NCBI GenBank assembly: GCA_903898855.1
Contig: CAIUHB010000163.1
Coordinates: 1-26,862, forward strand
From: an uncultured Actinomycetes bacterium
GTDB taxonomy: Bacteria; Actinomycetota; Actinomycetes; Nanopelagicales; Nanopelagicaceae
Direction of reading: 5' to 3'
Length of the DNA stretch: 26,862 bases
Positions 1 to 7,478 of the stretch are shown piece after piece (position 1 is the first letter of the stretch; every line of letters starts with the position of its first letter). Position numbers and translations under genes: made by a program. The notes beneath the pieces were generated by a model. That model saw only the letters and a program-made list of their open reading frames with translations. It had not been told where the DNA came from and did not search any database.

Positions 1-107
1 ATTAAATCTCGGGTCGACTCTTTAAATTTACTTCCGAAGAGAAGGCCTAAAAGAGATCCGCCAACAATCGCCGAAACGTTGATTACTGTTCCAAGACCTA
101 CAAACAT
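1..107 (-). CDS. DUF554 family membrane protein, N-terminal fragment
   Basis: Reading the minus strand from the ATG at 105-107 gives 35 residues beginning MFVGLGTVINVSAIVGG and ending in a basic stretch (GSKFKESTRDL), then the window ends. The hydrophobic first helix with G-T-x-x-N near the start, glycine-rich positions and a following charged loop resembles the start of the DUF554 (YdfK-like) integral membrane proteins, whose function is not established. An in-frame TGA lies five codons upstream, so the start cannot be much earlier. The only ribosome-binding candidate is a weak GAAAG. The gene lies 52 bases downstream of ung on the same strand and may be co-transcribed. The family call rests on a short segment and is tentative. 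Confidence 0.6.
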   Translation of the reverse strand, partial: MFVGLGTVINVSAIVGGSLLGLLFGSKFKESTRDL

Positions 108-159
108 GTATGCACGCTTTCATTTGACGTTGTTGGAAATCCAACTTGGGAGAAATTAA

Positions 160-855
160 TTACCAGATTATAGGTTCTTTGCCACTGGTGCGCAGTAATT
201 CATTTGCCTTAGAGAAGGGTTTACTTCCAAAGAACCCCCGATAAGCAGACAAAGGGCTTGGGTGAGGTGAGAAAATAGTGAAATCCGCGGGAAGGATCGA
301 GGCAAGCTCCTGTGCGCTTCTACCCCACAAAATCGAGATGATCTGCTCTTTGGCAAGAACTCGAACCACCTCTTCTGTTATCGCCTGCCAACCAAGACTT
401 TTGTGGGAATTACTTGCGCCTTCATCTAATGTGAGTACTCGATTTAATAACATCACACCTTGTTTGTGCCAGGGCGTCAAATCGCCTGAGACTATTTGCG
501 ATTCACCAATATCTTCACGAAGCTCCTTCAAAATATTTACCAAAGTTGGAGGGAGGGAGCCGGTTCGAGGTGGAACAGAGAAGGCCAAACCCATTGCATC
601 ATCAGCATTTGGATAGGGATCCTGCCCAATGATAAGTACCCGGGTGTGAGAGATTGGATATTCAAGGGCTTTAAAGAGAAGTTCGTGCTTCGGCAAGTAA
701 TTCCTTGAGGTTAATTCACGTTCTAATTTTTCGACAGTTGGTTGAAGCCCCAAGAGTGCCTCTTGCCAATCTGGGTGGAGCTGTGAAAAGAGCGAGCTAC
801 TTTGCTCGAGCAAAGTATCGACCGCGATCTTGAGAGAGGGTAAGTTCAACTCCAT
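160..855 (-). CDS. ung: Uracil-DNA glycosylase, family 1
   Basis: This enzyme removes uracil from DNA and so starts base-excision repair. The 231-residue length fits the family. The water-activating motif GQDPYP is at residues 77-82 (catalytic Asp79), LLNRVLT at 136-142, and the minor-groove loop HPSPLS at 198-203 (His198), followed by RGFFGSKPFSKAN. The actinobacterial form GQDPYP replaces the GQDPYH of E. coli. The ATG start makes the first 59 bases overlap the 3' end of the upstream ATPase gene and has no clear Shine-Dalgarno. A TTG at residue 15 is an alternative, since family alignment begins near residue 24. The overlap suggests co-transcription with the ATPase. The function is secure; the exact start is not. 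Confidence 0.95.
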   Translation of the reverse strand: MELNLPSLKIAVDTLLEQSSSLFSQLHPDWQEALLGLQPTVEKLERELTSRNYLPKHELLFKALEYPISHTRVLIIGQDPYPNADDAMGLAFSVPPRTGSLPPTLVNILKELREDIGESQIVSGDLTPWHKQGVMLLNRVLTLDEGASNSHKSLGWQAITEEVVRVLAKEQIISILWGRSAQELASILPADFTIFSPHPSPLSAYRGFFGSKPFSKANELLRTSGKEPIIW

Positions 856-1579
856 AGGTGGCCGCTAGATTCTCTTCTGTAAGCACTGAGTCGATGGGAC
901 CAGCCGCAACCGCCTGGCCCTCACGCAATAAGAGTACGTGAGTCGTTCCAATCGGAATTTCCTCAATATGGTGCGTCACAATAATTGTTGCCGGCGCCTG
1001 AGCATCGGCGGCAAGAAGTTCTAGCCGGCGCAGCACATCTTCCCGCCCACCCAAATCCAGACCCGCAGCTGGTTCGTCTAGAAGGAGTAGCTCCGGATCT
1101 GCCATGAGCGCACGAGCGATTAGCACTCGCTTCTTCTCCCCTTCGCTCAAGGTTTCAAAGGTTCGCTGCGCCAATGAGCGGACCCCGAGAGTTGTTAATA
1201 GCGCAATAGCTCGACTCTCGTCCCACAAATCATAATTCTCGCGCCAGCGACCCGTGATTGCGTAGGCAGCAGTCATGACAGTGTCTATCACCGTTTCATC
1301 AGCTGGGATTTCTAACGACAAAGCAGGAGTGGTTAATCCGATACGGGTGCGCAATTCGAAGACATCAACTTTGCCCAGTTCTTGCCCAAGAATTCTGGCT
1401 CTTCCTGCTGTTGGATGAATCGAAGTTGAGGCAATCATGAAGAGCGTGCTCTTACCAGCTCCATTTGGACCGATGACAACCCATCGCTCTCCCTCAAGGA
1501 CTTGCCAATCAATTGGGCCAAGAATTCGCTTACCCTCTCTCACCACCGTGAGATCGGAGAGAGTGAGAACTTCAGCCAT
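797..1579 (-). CDS. ABC transporter ATP-binding protein (ModF/COG1119-like)
   Basis: A single ABC ATPase domain of 260 residues: Walker A GPNGAGKST (37-45), signature LSEGEKKRV (144-152, in place of LSGGQ), Walker B LLLLDEP (164-170) and the switch histidine in VTHH (201-204). The usual Q-loop glutamine is not seen where IGLTTPAL stands (80-87). The divergent signature resembles the molybdate/iron-like ATPases of the ModF group, but there is no permease or binding protein beside it, so the substrate is unknown and it may not be part of a transporter. The ATG start has a TAnnnT box six bases upstream and no Shine-Dalgarno, pointing to a leaderless mRNA. Its 3' end overlaps ung. Fold confidence is high; function is open. 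Confidence 0.85.
   Translation of the reverse strand: MAEVLTLSDLTVVREGKRILGPIDWQVLEGERWVVIGPNGAGKSTLFMIASTSIHPTAGRARILGQELGKVDVFELRTRIGLTTPALSLEIPADETVIDTVMTAAYAITGRWRENYDLWDESRAIALLTTLGVRSLAQRTFETLSEGEKKRVLIARALMADPELLLLDEPAAGLDLGGREDVLRRLELLAADAQAPATIIVTHHIEEIPIGTTHVLLLREGQAVAAGPIDSVLTEENLAATYGVELTLSQDRGRYFARAK
798..817. repeat. 20-nt perfect palindrome across the ATPase stop codon
   Basis: The ten bases TACTTTGCTC are followed at once by their exact reverse complement, so the 20-mer reads the same on both strands. As RNA it could fold as an 8-bp stem with a TCGA loop. It encodes the last residues and stop of the ATPase gene and lies inside the 5' part of ung. On the minus strand it is followed after about 8 bases by TCTTTT, too weak a tract for a confident terminator. 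It could be an operator, an mRNA hairpin or a processing site. None of these can be decided from the sequence. Confidence 0.6.
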
Positions 1580-1585
1580 GGCATA

Positions 1586-1591
1586 AAGATA
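1586..1591 (-). promoter_or_regulatory. Candidate -10 element of leaderless ATPase gene
   Basis: The minus strand reads TATCTT, then six bases (TATGCC), then the ATG. This matches the actinobacterial TAnnnT -10 at the distance expected if transcription starts at the A of the start codon. No convincing -35 is seen. It shares a 48-base divergent region with the serB promoter. Confidence 0.5.
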
Positions 1592-1615
1592 CCCTGATAG
1601 CGAGCTCTAGGCGGG

Positions 1616-1621
1616 TAATCT
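1616..1621 (+). promoter_or_regulatory. Candidate -10 element of leaderless serB
   Basis: TAATCT is followed by six bases (AAGGCA) and the GTG start of serB. CTGATA at 1594-1599 lies 16 bases upstream and could serve as a weak -35. AAGG is only two bases from the GTG, too close to be a normal Shine-Dalgarno, so leaderless initiation is the simpler reading. Confidence 0.55.
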
Positions 1622-1627
1622 AAGGCA

Positions 1628-2794
1628 GTGGCAGCTAACAGCTTAAAGAGTTTCTCTGGATTGATTTTGCTATCAGCCGATGATGCTCCCGGATTGACCC
1701 ATACACTCTTTAGCACTTTGGCACCTTTCGCTGTGGAAATTCGCGAACTTCAAGTACTTACTATTCGAGACCGAGCGATTCTTACGGTACTAATTGCACT
1801 CGACCCGGCGCATGCCGTTGCAATCGAAGACGATTTAGAGAGTTTAGCCAAAGAATCCAAGGTAGATTTAGCGATAGATTTTCAGGAAATTAATGAATTA
1901 TCAAAATCCGAATTTTCCTCGGTTTCATTGACTTTAATTTCGCACCTGTTCACCCCTGAAGCTATCCATCACATGACTCAAGTAATATTTTCCAGCGGTG
2001 GGAATATCGAGCACATCTCTAGTTTTCAAAGAGGCGATCACACAATAATAGAAATCAGATTGAACACTTCTGATATTGATTCGCTCCAAAACGAATTAGC
2101 CGTCGCTGCAAGCAAGGCTCGGTTAGATTTCACGTTAAAGCCACTTGCCAAACCCGATTCGGGAAAACGGATTGTTATGTTCGACATGGATTCCACCTTT
2201 ATCCAGCAAGAGGTCATTGATCTACTTGCGCGGGAGGCTGGTGTCGAAGCCGCTGTTTCAGCTATTACAGAATCGGCGATGCGCGGAGAACTTGATTTTG
2301 CCGAGTCTCTCACCGCCCGGGTAGAACAGTTGGCTGGCCTGGAGAGCACCGCCCTACAACGCGTTGCAGATCAACTGCTTCTTACGCCAGGGGCCGAGAA
2401 CCTACTCAAGAAACTACACTCACTTGGACACAAGGTCGGAATAGTTTCTGGTGGCTTTCTCAACGTGATTGAGCCTTTGCTGAAAGAGCTTGGAATTGAT
2501 TACTACCGCGCCAATACTTTAGAGATATCCAATGGAGTTCTCACCGGAAAATTGATTGGACCGATTATTGACAGAAAGGCCAAGGCTCAATCGTTATCCG
2601 AATTCGCTATGAGCGACGGCGTCGATTTACGTGCCACTGTAGCCGTTGGTGATGGAGCGAATGATCTTGATATGTTGAAGCTTGCCGGTATCGGAATAGC
2701 CTTCAACGCCAAACCTGCAGTGGCTCAAATGGCAGACTGCAATATTAATTCAGCCAGTTTTGACAGTATCCCGATTCTTATTGGAATCGAATAG
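1628..2794 (+). CDS. serB: Phosphoserine phosphatase with N-terminal ACT-like domains
   Basis: The enzyme hydrolyses phosphoserine to serine, the last step of serine synthesis. The 388 residues contain two ACT-like modules (about 10-85 and 98-170, the first with the ligand-type stretch SADDAPGLTHTLF), then a HAD phosphatase domain. HAD motif I is FDMDST with the nucleophile Asp186 and Asp188, motif II is VSGGF, a conserved Lys lies in DRKAKAQS, and motif IV is GDGANDLDM. Length and arrangement match mycobacterial SerB2, in which amino acids act through the ACT domains. It starts with GTG, chosen because TAATCT sits six bases upstream. It is divergent from the ATPase gene, and its stop is one base from the convergent hisG stop. 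Confidence 0.93.
   Translation: MAANSLKSFSGLILLSADDAPGLTHTLFSTLAPFAVEIRELQVLTIRDRAILTVLIALDPAHAVAIEDDLESLAKESKVDLAIDFQEINELSKSEFSSVSLTLISHLFTPEAIHHMTQVIFSSGGNIEHISSFQRGDHTIIEIRLNTSDIDSLQNELAVAASKARLDFTLKPLAKPDSGKRIVMFDMDSTFIQQEVIDLLAREAGVEAAVSAITESAMRGELDFAESLTARVEQLAGLESTALQRVADQLLLTPGAENLLKKLHSLGHKVGIVSGGFLNVIEPLLKELGIDYYRANTLEISNGVLTGKLIGPIIDRKAKAQSLSEFAMSDGVDLRATVAVGDGANDLDMLKLAGIGIAFNAKPAVAQMADCNINSASFDSIPILIGIE
2772..2789. other. Hairpin at the serB/hisG convergent junction
   Basis: CGATTC and GAATCG flank a six-base loop in the last codons of serB, giving a 6-bp stem on either strand. On the hisG side G-U pairs can extend it by two. There is no following T-tract on either strand, so it is not a standard intrinsic terminator. 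It is the only obvious structure where two transcripts meet with one base between their stops, and could slow or stabilise either 3' end. Confidence 0.3.
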
Positions 2795-2795
2795 C

Positions 2796-3638
2796 CTACA
2801 AGCGGCAAGCGTGTATATCAGTCACCAAAATTCCTCGCGCACCAACAGCCCAAAGCTCATCCATAATTCGGTTGATATCTTTTCGCTTTACCATTGCTCG
2901 TACTGCTGACCACTCTGATTTTTGAAGCGGCGAGATGGTTGGAGATTCAATTCCTGGTGTTAGCGCACAAGCGCGATCCAAATCCACGCTTTTAACGTCG
3001 TAGTCCACCAGAACGTATTGACGCGCAATAACGACACCACTTAGGCGACGCAACAATGTTTCAAGCGCCGCGTTTCGAGCCACACCATTTCGTTCAATTA
3101 AAATTGCTTCACTTGCAAGTAGCACATCCCCGAAGATTGCTAGCCCGGCTTGGCGAAGAGTTCCACCAGTAGAAACAACGTCAGCAATTAAATCTGCCAC
3201 GCCCAATTTGATAGAACCTTCAACGGCTCCATCCAGTCGAACAACCTCAGCGCTGATGCTATTTTCACGTAGGTACTTCTCTAACAAACCAGGATAGGCA
3301 GTTGCTACACGCTTACCAGCGAGAGTTGGGTTTACTACTGCCTCCGGAGCGGCAAAGCGAAAAGTGCTCTTGCCGAAATCTAAAGCCAAAACTTCATGTG
3401 CGGGTGCGTTGCTATCTAGTAGCAGGTCCCGACCCGTAATACCAGCATCCAACTCGCCAGAACCAACGTAGACAGCAATATCCCTTGGTCGAAGGTAGTA
3501 GAACTCGACATCATTCTCTGGATCAATAAAAGAAAGGTCGCGGACATCGCTACGTTGGCGGTAACCGGCCTCTCGAAGCATTGCAGCAGAACTCTCGGAA
3601 AGCGAACCTTTATTGGGAACAGCAATTTTTAACGTCAT
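2796..3638 (-). CDS. hisG: ATP phosphoribosyltransferase, long form
   Basis: First enzyme of histidine synthesis, joining ATP and PRPP to make phosphoribosyl-ATP. The 280 residues include the N-terminal MTLKIAVPNKGSL, the PRPP-binding stretch DGAVEGSIKLGVADLIADVV then STGGTLR, and a C-terminal ACT/PII-like domain (about 208-280) that marks the long, histidine-inhibited form not needing HisZ. The ATG at 3636-3638 is chosen over an upstream in-frame ATG because it fits the family start and has a strong Shine-Dalgarno GAGGA at 3643-3647, four bases away. The hisE stop codon lies inside that ribosome-binding site, so the two genes are translationally close. It faces serB. Confidence 0.95.
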   Translation of the reverse strand: MTLKIAVPNKGSLSESSAAMLREAGYRQRSDVRDLSFIDPENDVEFYYLRPRDIAVYVGSGELDAGITGRDLLLDSNAPAHEVLALDFGKSTFRFAAPEAVVNPTLAGKRVATAYPGLLEKYLRENSISAEVVRLDGAVEGSIKLGVADLIADVVSTGGTLRQAGLAIFGDVLLASEAILIERNGVARNAALETLLRRLSGVVIARQYVLVDYDVKSVDLDRACALTPGIESPTISPLQKSEWSAVRAMVKRKDINRIMDELWAVGARGILVTDIHACRL

Positions 3639-3642
3639 AATT

Positions 3643-3647
3643 TCCTC
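3643..3647 (-). promoter_or_regulatory. Ribosome binding site deciding the hisG start
   Basis: GAGGA four bases before the ATG, overlapping the TGA of hisE. It supports the shorter hisG reading rather than one starting inside hisE. Confidence 0.7.
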
Positions 3648-3909
3648 AGAGCTTCCGGTAAACATCGTCTAGTGAGATCTCTTTAGCCAGCATCATTACT
3701 TGCAGGTGGTAGAGCAGCTGACTGATCTCAAGTGCCAGATCATCCTTAGTCTGATACTCCGCGGCCATCCATACTTCTGCTGCCTCCTCCACAATCTTCT
3801 TTCCAATGTTGTGGACTCCAGAATCGAGTTCAGCGACTGTGCCAGAACCTTGCGGCCGACTTTGTGCGGTTTGATTTAATTCGGCCCAGAGAGCGTCGAA
3901 GCTTTTCAT
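3646..3909 (-). CDS. hisE: Phosphoribosyl-ATP pyrophosphatase
   Basis: Second step of histidine synthesis, hydrolysing phosphoribosyl-ATP to phosphoribosyl-AMP. The 87-residue stand-alone protein is all alpha of the MazG-like fold, with the metal-binding pattern [16 protein letters not shown] (38-53) and a second acidic helix [13 protein letters not shown]. It is separate from HisI, as usual in Actinobacteria. The ATG has no Shine-Dalgarno but has TAAAAT six bases upstream, so the hisE-hisG pair probably starts with a leaderless mRNA. It lies nine bases after rpe. Confidence 0.93.
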   Translation of the reverse strand: MKSFDALWAELNQTAQSRPQGSGTVAELDSGVHNIGKKIVEEAAEVWMAAEYQTKDDLALEISQLLYHLQVMMLAKEISLDDVYRKL

Positions 3910-3915
3910 AGAGGA

Positions 3916-3921
3916 ATTTTA
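3916..3921 (-). promoter_or_regulatory. Candidate -10 element of leaderless hisE-hisG, overlapping the rpe stop
   Basis: The minus strand reads TAAAAT, six bases (TCCTCT), ATG. The first three bases of the hexamer are the TAA stop of rpe. TAAAAT is close to the consensus TATAAT. No recognisable -35 was found. Confidence 0.55.
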
Positions 3922-4587
3922 GCCGTTGATACTGGCAGCGGTGCGCAATTTATCGACCATCTCCGCCGGAGAATCCGCTTGATAAACAGCACTTCCGGCT
4001 ACGAAGGTATCAGCTCCGTTTTTGCGGGCGATTTCGATGGTATCTAGCGAGATGCCACCATCGACCTGCAACCAGATATCTTCAAGTTTCATAGAAGAGA
4101 TGAGCTCTCTAGCCGAGCGCAGCTTAGGCATCATATCGACCATAAATTTCTGGCCCCCGAACCCTGGTTCGACCGTCATAATGAGCAACATATCAATTTC
4201 AGGAAGCAAATCTGCTACCGCTTCCAGAGCAGTATTGGGCTTAATGGCTATCGCCGCCCTGGATCCGTGCGACTTAATATCACGCAAAATTTGCTGATGC
4301 AGGGTGGTGGCTTCAAAGTGGTAGGTGACACTCAGGCAACCTGCTTGCGCGAACTTCGGCGCCATTACATCGGGATTGGCAACCATCAGGTGGGCGTCCA
4401 CTTTCAGTGGTGAGCGTTCGATCAAATCTTCGGCAACATCAAATGCGTAGGTTGAATTCGGGACAAAGACTCCATCCATAATATCTAGATGAAGAAAATC
4501 AGCGGAATCTTTGATTTTATCGATTTCACCCAGCAAATCATTTTGATTGGCGTTGAGCACTGATGGGGATATTCGAATAGCGCTCAT
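3919..4587 (-). CDS. rpe: Ribulose-phosphate 3-epimerase
   Basis: Interconverts ribulose 5-phosphate and xylulose 5-phosphate in the pentose phosphate pathway. At 222 residues it has the typical length. Visible family features are ISPSVLNAN at the start, HLDIMDGVFVPN (metal ligand His33, catalytic Asp35), VDAHLMV (His66), the loop TVEPGFGGQKF (138-148), and VDGGIS with Asp176, the second acid/base. The phosphate site GSAVYQ follows. The ATG start has TACGCT six bases upstream and no properly spaced Shine-Dalgarno, so it may have its own leaderless promoter in the 18 bases after rsmB. Confidence 0.95.
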   Translation of the reverse strand: MSAIRISPSVLNANQNDLLGEIDKIKDSADFLHLDIMDGVFVPNSTYAFDVAEDLIERSPLKVDAHLMVANPDVMAPKFAQAGCLSVTYHFEATTLHQQILRDIKSHGSRAAIAIKPNTALEAVADLLPEIDMLLIMTVEPGFGGQKFMVDMMPKLRSARELISSMKLEDIWLQVDGGISLDTIEIARKNGADTFVAGSAVYQADSPAEMVDKLRTAASING

Positions 4588-4593
4588 AGCCTT

Positions 4594-4599
4594 AGCGTA
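4594..4599 (-). promoter_or_regulatory. Candidate -10 element of leaderless rpe
   Basis: TACGCT on the minus strand, six bases (AAGGCT), then ATG. The spacing equals that of the other candidates in the window, although the hexamer itself is weaker. No -35 was found. Confidence 0.4.
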
Positions 4600-4605
4600 A
4601 CGAAT

Positions 4606-5970
4606 TTACTTCTCTTTTTGAAGCAAGGCCATAAACATTGAATCGGTACCGGTTCTATGAGTCCACAATTGAATGGTTCCATCAGTTTTTACGCCGCCAC
4701 TTGCAAATTTCTCTAGCGGAGTCGCATCGAGAATATTCATATCCTTATGGCGATGGGTAAAGTCGAGAACTTGACCTAAGGTCTCTGCGATATGTGGTGA
4801 ACATGTTGCGTAGGCAAGAATGCCGCCTGGCTCTAATAGTTCGTAAGCTCCATCAAGTAGCTCTCGTTGTAGAGTTACCAGATTCTTTAAATCCTCCAGC
4901 GAACGCCGCCATCGTGCTTCCGGTCTGCGTCGCAGTGCGCCAAGTCCAGTACAAGGAGCATCAAGCAGGATTCGTGAGTATTGCTTTCCGAAGGCAAGGA
5001 AATCTCGGCCGTCAAGATTGGAAATTTTCGCCTTTGGCACCACTCGAGCTACCAGATCGACTCGATGGCTTTGAATTTCATTAGCCTGAAAAGAGTCACT
5101 AGGCCTGGTGGTTTCAATGAGATTGTAGAGAAGCGAAGCCTTACCACCTGGACCAGCACAGAGATCAAGCCAACTGAGATGAGACTGCTCATCCAACGTA
5201 TATGTATTGAAAAAGGTTTCGGTGATCATTTGTGAGCCGAGGTCCTGCACTCCAGCTCTTCGTTCCTTGATGGCCGGGTATTCATCTGGTGTAACCCAAC
5301 TCTCTACCGCGAAGGATGAGAGCTCCAACTTTTCTCCACCGGTTTCCAGCAACTCATCGGGAGTTGATTTTCCTGGCCACGCAACTAGGTGCGGTTTGGC
5401 AGGTGTGTTATTTGCAACGAGGAGATCTTCTACCTGCGACCAATCTTTGAGTTGGTCATAGAACGCCTTAATTATCCACTCGGGATGCGAGTAAGACGCT
5501 GAGAAATTCTGAGCGTTCTGTTCAATTACTTGCTGATCTAACCGTGAGAAGAGTTCTGGTTCACGTGTGATGGCCCGAAGAATTGCGTTAACGTAAGTAG
5601 CTTTTGACTCCCCCGCAACATATCGAGCTAACTCTACGGTTGCTGAAACCGCTGCATGATCAGGAGTACGCATGAAATCTAATTGATGCAATCCCAATCG
5701 CAAAAGATCTTGAATTTTAGTGTCTAGTTCTCCGAGTGGGCGATCTATCTTCTGTCTAATAATCGCATCGTATCTTCCCTGCATTCGCAAGGTTCCGTAT
5801 GAAAGTTCTGTTGCAAACGCTCGATCGCGCTGCTCCAATTGGGACTTCTGCAGCAACTCTGGCAGGCGGAGATTTGCGTAAGCTCCTTCTCGGTTCACCA
5901 TAGTAATTAACTCAAAGGCAAGCAGGCGAGCCGAATCTGGCTTTGGCTTCTTAAAGCTAGACGAACTCAC
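4606..5970 (-). CDS. rsmB: 16S rRNA (cytosine-967-C5)-methyltransferase RsmB/Sun
   Basis: Methylates a cytosine of 16S rRNA using S-adenosylmethionine. The 454-residue protein has an N-terminal NusB-like RNA-binding domain (about 12-140) and a Rossmann methyltransferase domain (about 235-454). It shows the SAM motif DLCAGPGGKA (269-278), LLDAPCTGLGALRRRPE with Cys340, and YATCSP with Cys390. These are the two cysteines of m5C methyltransferases, one catalytic and one for product release. It begins with GTG at the overlap TAGTG with the fmt stop, and a GAGG lies about ten bases upstream. It ends the def-fmt-rsmB unit. Confidence 0.93.
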   Translation of the reverse strand: MSSSSFKKPKPDSARLLAFELITMVNREGAYANLRLPELLQKSQLEQRDRAFATELSYGTLRMQGRYDAIIRQKIDRPLGELDTKIQDLLRLGLHQLDFMRTPDHAAVSATVELARYVAGESKATYVNAILRAITREPELFSRLDQQVIEQNAQNFSASYSHPEWIIKAFYDQLKDWSQVEDLLVANNTPAKPHLVAWPGKSTPDELLETGGEKLELSSFAVESWVTPDEYPAIKERRAGVQDLGSQMITETFFNTYTLDEQSHLSWLDLCAGPGGKASLLYNLIETTRPSDSFQANEIQSHRVDLVARVVPKAKISNLDGRDFLAFGKQYSRILLDAPCTGLGALRRRPEARWRRSLEDLKNLVTLQRELLDGAYELLEPGGILAYATCSPHIAETLGQVLDFTHRHKDMNILDATPLEKFASGGVKTDGTIQLWTHRTGTDSMFMALLQKEK

Positions 5971-6887
5971 TACTGCAAAACCTCATGGGCAGCTAATCGC
6001 GCTCCGCGAAGAAAATCAGCGGCACTCATCCGTTTCTTTCCAGCCGGAGTAACTTCACGCACTAATAGAACGCTATCGCTACAGCGAACTAGTGCGCCAT
6101 CTTGCGTGGCTGCAATTTCGCCGGGCAAGGCCAATTCATTTGAAGCGAGCGATTCCGATAAACCGTGTAGGGCAAATTTTTCGCCTCTGAATTCACTCCA
6201 AATTCCAGGTCGATGCTCTAACGCTCTAGCGGTTCGAAGAATTTTATCTGCGCCATCTTTCCAAGAAATTCTTCCCATCTCTTTAGAAATTTTCGGAGCA
6301 AGGGAAATGCCGGCGGTAGGTTGTGGAGTTGCGCGAGTTTTGCCAATTACCTGCAAGAGTTCAAGAATTGCAATAGCACCTCGCTCTCCCAACTTACTCA
6401 GGAGGGTCTCAGTCGTATCATCTGGAAAAATATCCAGCTCCTCTTGAATGTAAAAAGGTCCAGTATCCATCCCTTTGTCGAGCTTGAAGATCGTGAACCC
6501 AGTCCGTGAGTCGCCATTGAGCAGGGCCCATTGAACAGGCGCCGCTCCGCGATAAGCAGGCAGTAACGAGAAATGAAGATTTATCCAGCCAAATCGTGGT
6601 CCATGCAAGAGCTCAACCGGAATCAACCGTCCATAAGCAACAGTGATCACTATTTGAGGTTGAACTTCCAGTAGATGTCGATTGAGTTCTGATGTATCAG
6701 CAGGTTTGCTGACGCTCAATCCATTTTCCTGCGCCCAGGAAGCTAATTCGTTTGGCACTACCTTCTGTCCACGCCCAGTGCTCTTATCCGGATTGGTGAT
6801 GATTGAAGCCAGAGTGTGTTCTGACCCTAGTACAGCTTGAATTACCGGAAGCGAGACTAATGAGGAAGATGCAATGGAAATATGCAC
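5970..6887 (-). CDS. fmt: Methionyl-tRNA formyltransferase
   Basis: Formylates the initiator methionyl-tRNA with 10-formyl-tetrahydrofolate. The 305 residues include the catalytic set Asn103 and His105 (INLHFSLLPAYRGAAP, 102-117) and Asp141 (KGMDTGP), and a C-terminal tRNA-binding domain from about 205. The N-terminus differs from the usual FAGTP motif: it reads ISIASSSLVSLPV. The tRNA loop region is TNPDKSTGRGQKVVP. The start is GTG, three bases after the def stop, with no obvious Shine-Dalgarno, suggesting coupling to def. Pairing with deformylase upstream is the classic arrangement for formyl-group cycling. Confidence 0.94.
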   Translation of the reverse strand: MHISIASSSLVSLPVIQAVLGSEHTLASIITNPDKSTGRGQKVVPNELASWAQENGLSVSKPADTSELNRHLLEVQPQIVITVAYGRLIPVELLHGPRFGWINLHFSLLPAYRGAAPVQWALLNGDSRTGFTIFKLDKGMDTGPFYIQEELDIFPDDTTETLLSKLGERGAIAILELLQVIGKTRATPQPTAGISLAPKISKEMGRISWKDGADKILRTARALEHRPGIWSEFRGEKFALHGLSESLASNELALPGEIAATQDGALVRCSDSVLLVREVTPAGKKRMSAADFLRGARLAAHEVLQ

Positions 6888-6890
6888 TGA

Positions 6891-7451
6891 CTAGAGACCT
6901 AATCCAAAAGTGGAATGAGGACTCACCTTAATTGTCGGGGTGCTACCTAATTGGGAAGCAAGCCCAAACCATTCACTCTCGCGGATCTCCTTCATGGCTC
7001 GCTTGCGCTCCTCTGGAGATAGGCGATCGATAAAGAGAATTCCATCCAGGTGATCTGTTTCGTGTTGTAGGCAACGGGCAAGCAATTCAGTACCTTCAAT
7101 GGTGATTGGCTCACCATGCATATTGAAACCCTTTGCTACTGCCCTAAATGCTCGTGGAGTTTCGTAACTCATCCCAGGGAAACTCAGGCACCCCTCTTCA
7201 CCATCTTGAAGATCATCACTTAAATCTAGCGTTGGGTTGATGAGATGTCCTTCACTCTCATCACAATCCCATACAAATACTCGAAGCGGTACACCTATCT
7301 GAGGGGCAGCGAGTCCTGCTCCTGGGGCGTCGTGCATCGTCTCTGTAAGGTCGGCTACAAGTGTGCGAATCTCCTTGTCAAAGTGGAGAACTGGCTGTGC
7401 CGGTGAAGCTAGAACTGGGTCACCGAAAAGGCGAATATCTTGAACTGACAC
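6891..7451 (-). CDS. def: Peptide deformylase
   Basis: Removes the formyl group from the N-terminal methionine of new proteins. All three metalloenzyme motifs are present: GAGLAAPQ (44-51), EGCLS with metal ligand Cys88 (86-90), and the HExxH-type QHETDH with His130, Glu131 and His134. The 186-residue length is normal. It starts with GTG. There is no Shine-Dalgarno, but TAGAAT sits six bases upstream, so it is probably the leaderless first gene of def-fmt-rsmB, separated by 27 bases from priA. Confidence 0.96.
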   Translation of the reverse strand: MSVQDIRLFGDPVLASPAQPVLHFDKEIRTLVADLTETMHDAPGAGLAAPQIGVPLRVFVWDCDESEGHLINPTLDLSDDLQDGEEGCLSFPGMSYETPRAFRAVAKGFNMHGEPITIEGTELLARCLQHETDHLDGILFIDRLSPEERKRAMKEIRESEWFGLASQLGSTPTIKVSPHSTFGLGL

Positions 7452-7457
7452 GGCACT

Positions 7458-7463
7458 ATTCTA
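7458..7463 (-). promoter_or_regulatory. Candidate -10 element of leaderless def-fmt-rsmB
   Basis: TAGAAT, six bases (AGTGCC), then the GTG of def. The hexamer matches five of six positions of TATAAT and lies in the only gap between priA and def. No -35 is recognised. Confidence 0.55.
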
Positions 7464-7478
7464 GCGGGTTTAACTCAC

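Noticed and set aside
132..145. Short hairpin GTTGG...CCAAC between ung and the DUF554 gene as a terminator
   Set aside because: The stem is only 5-6 bp and no T-tract follows on either strand.
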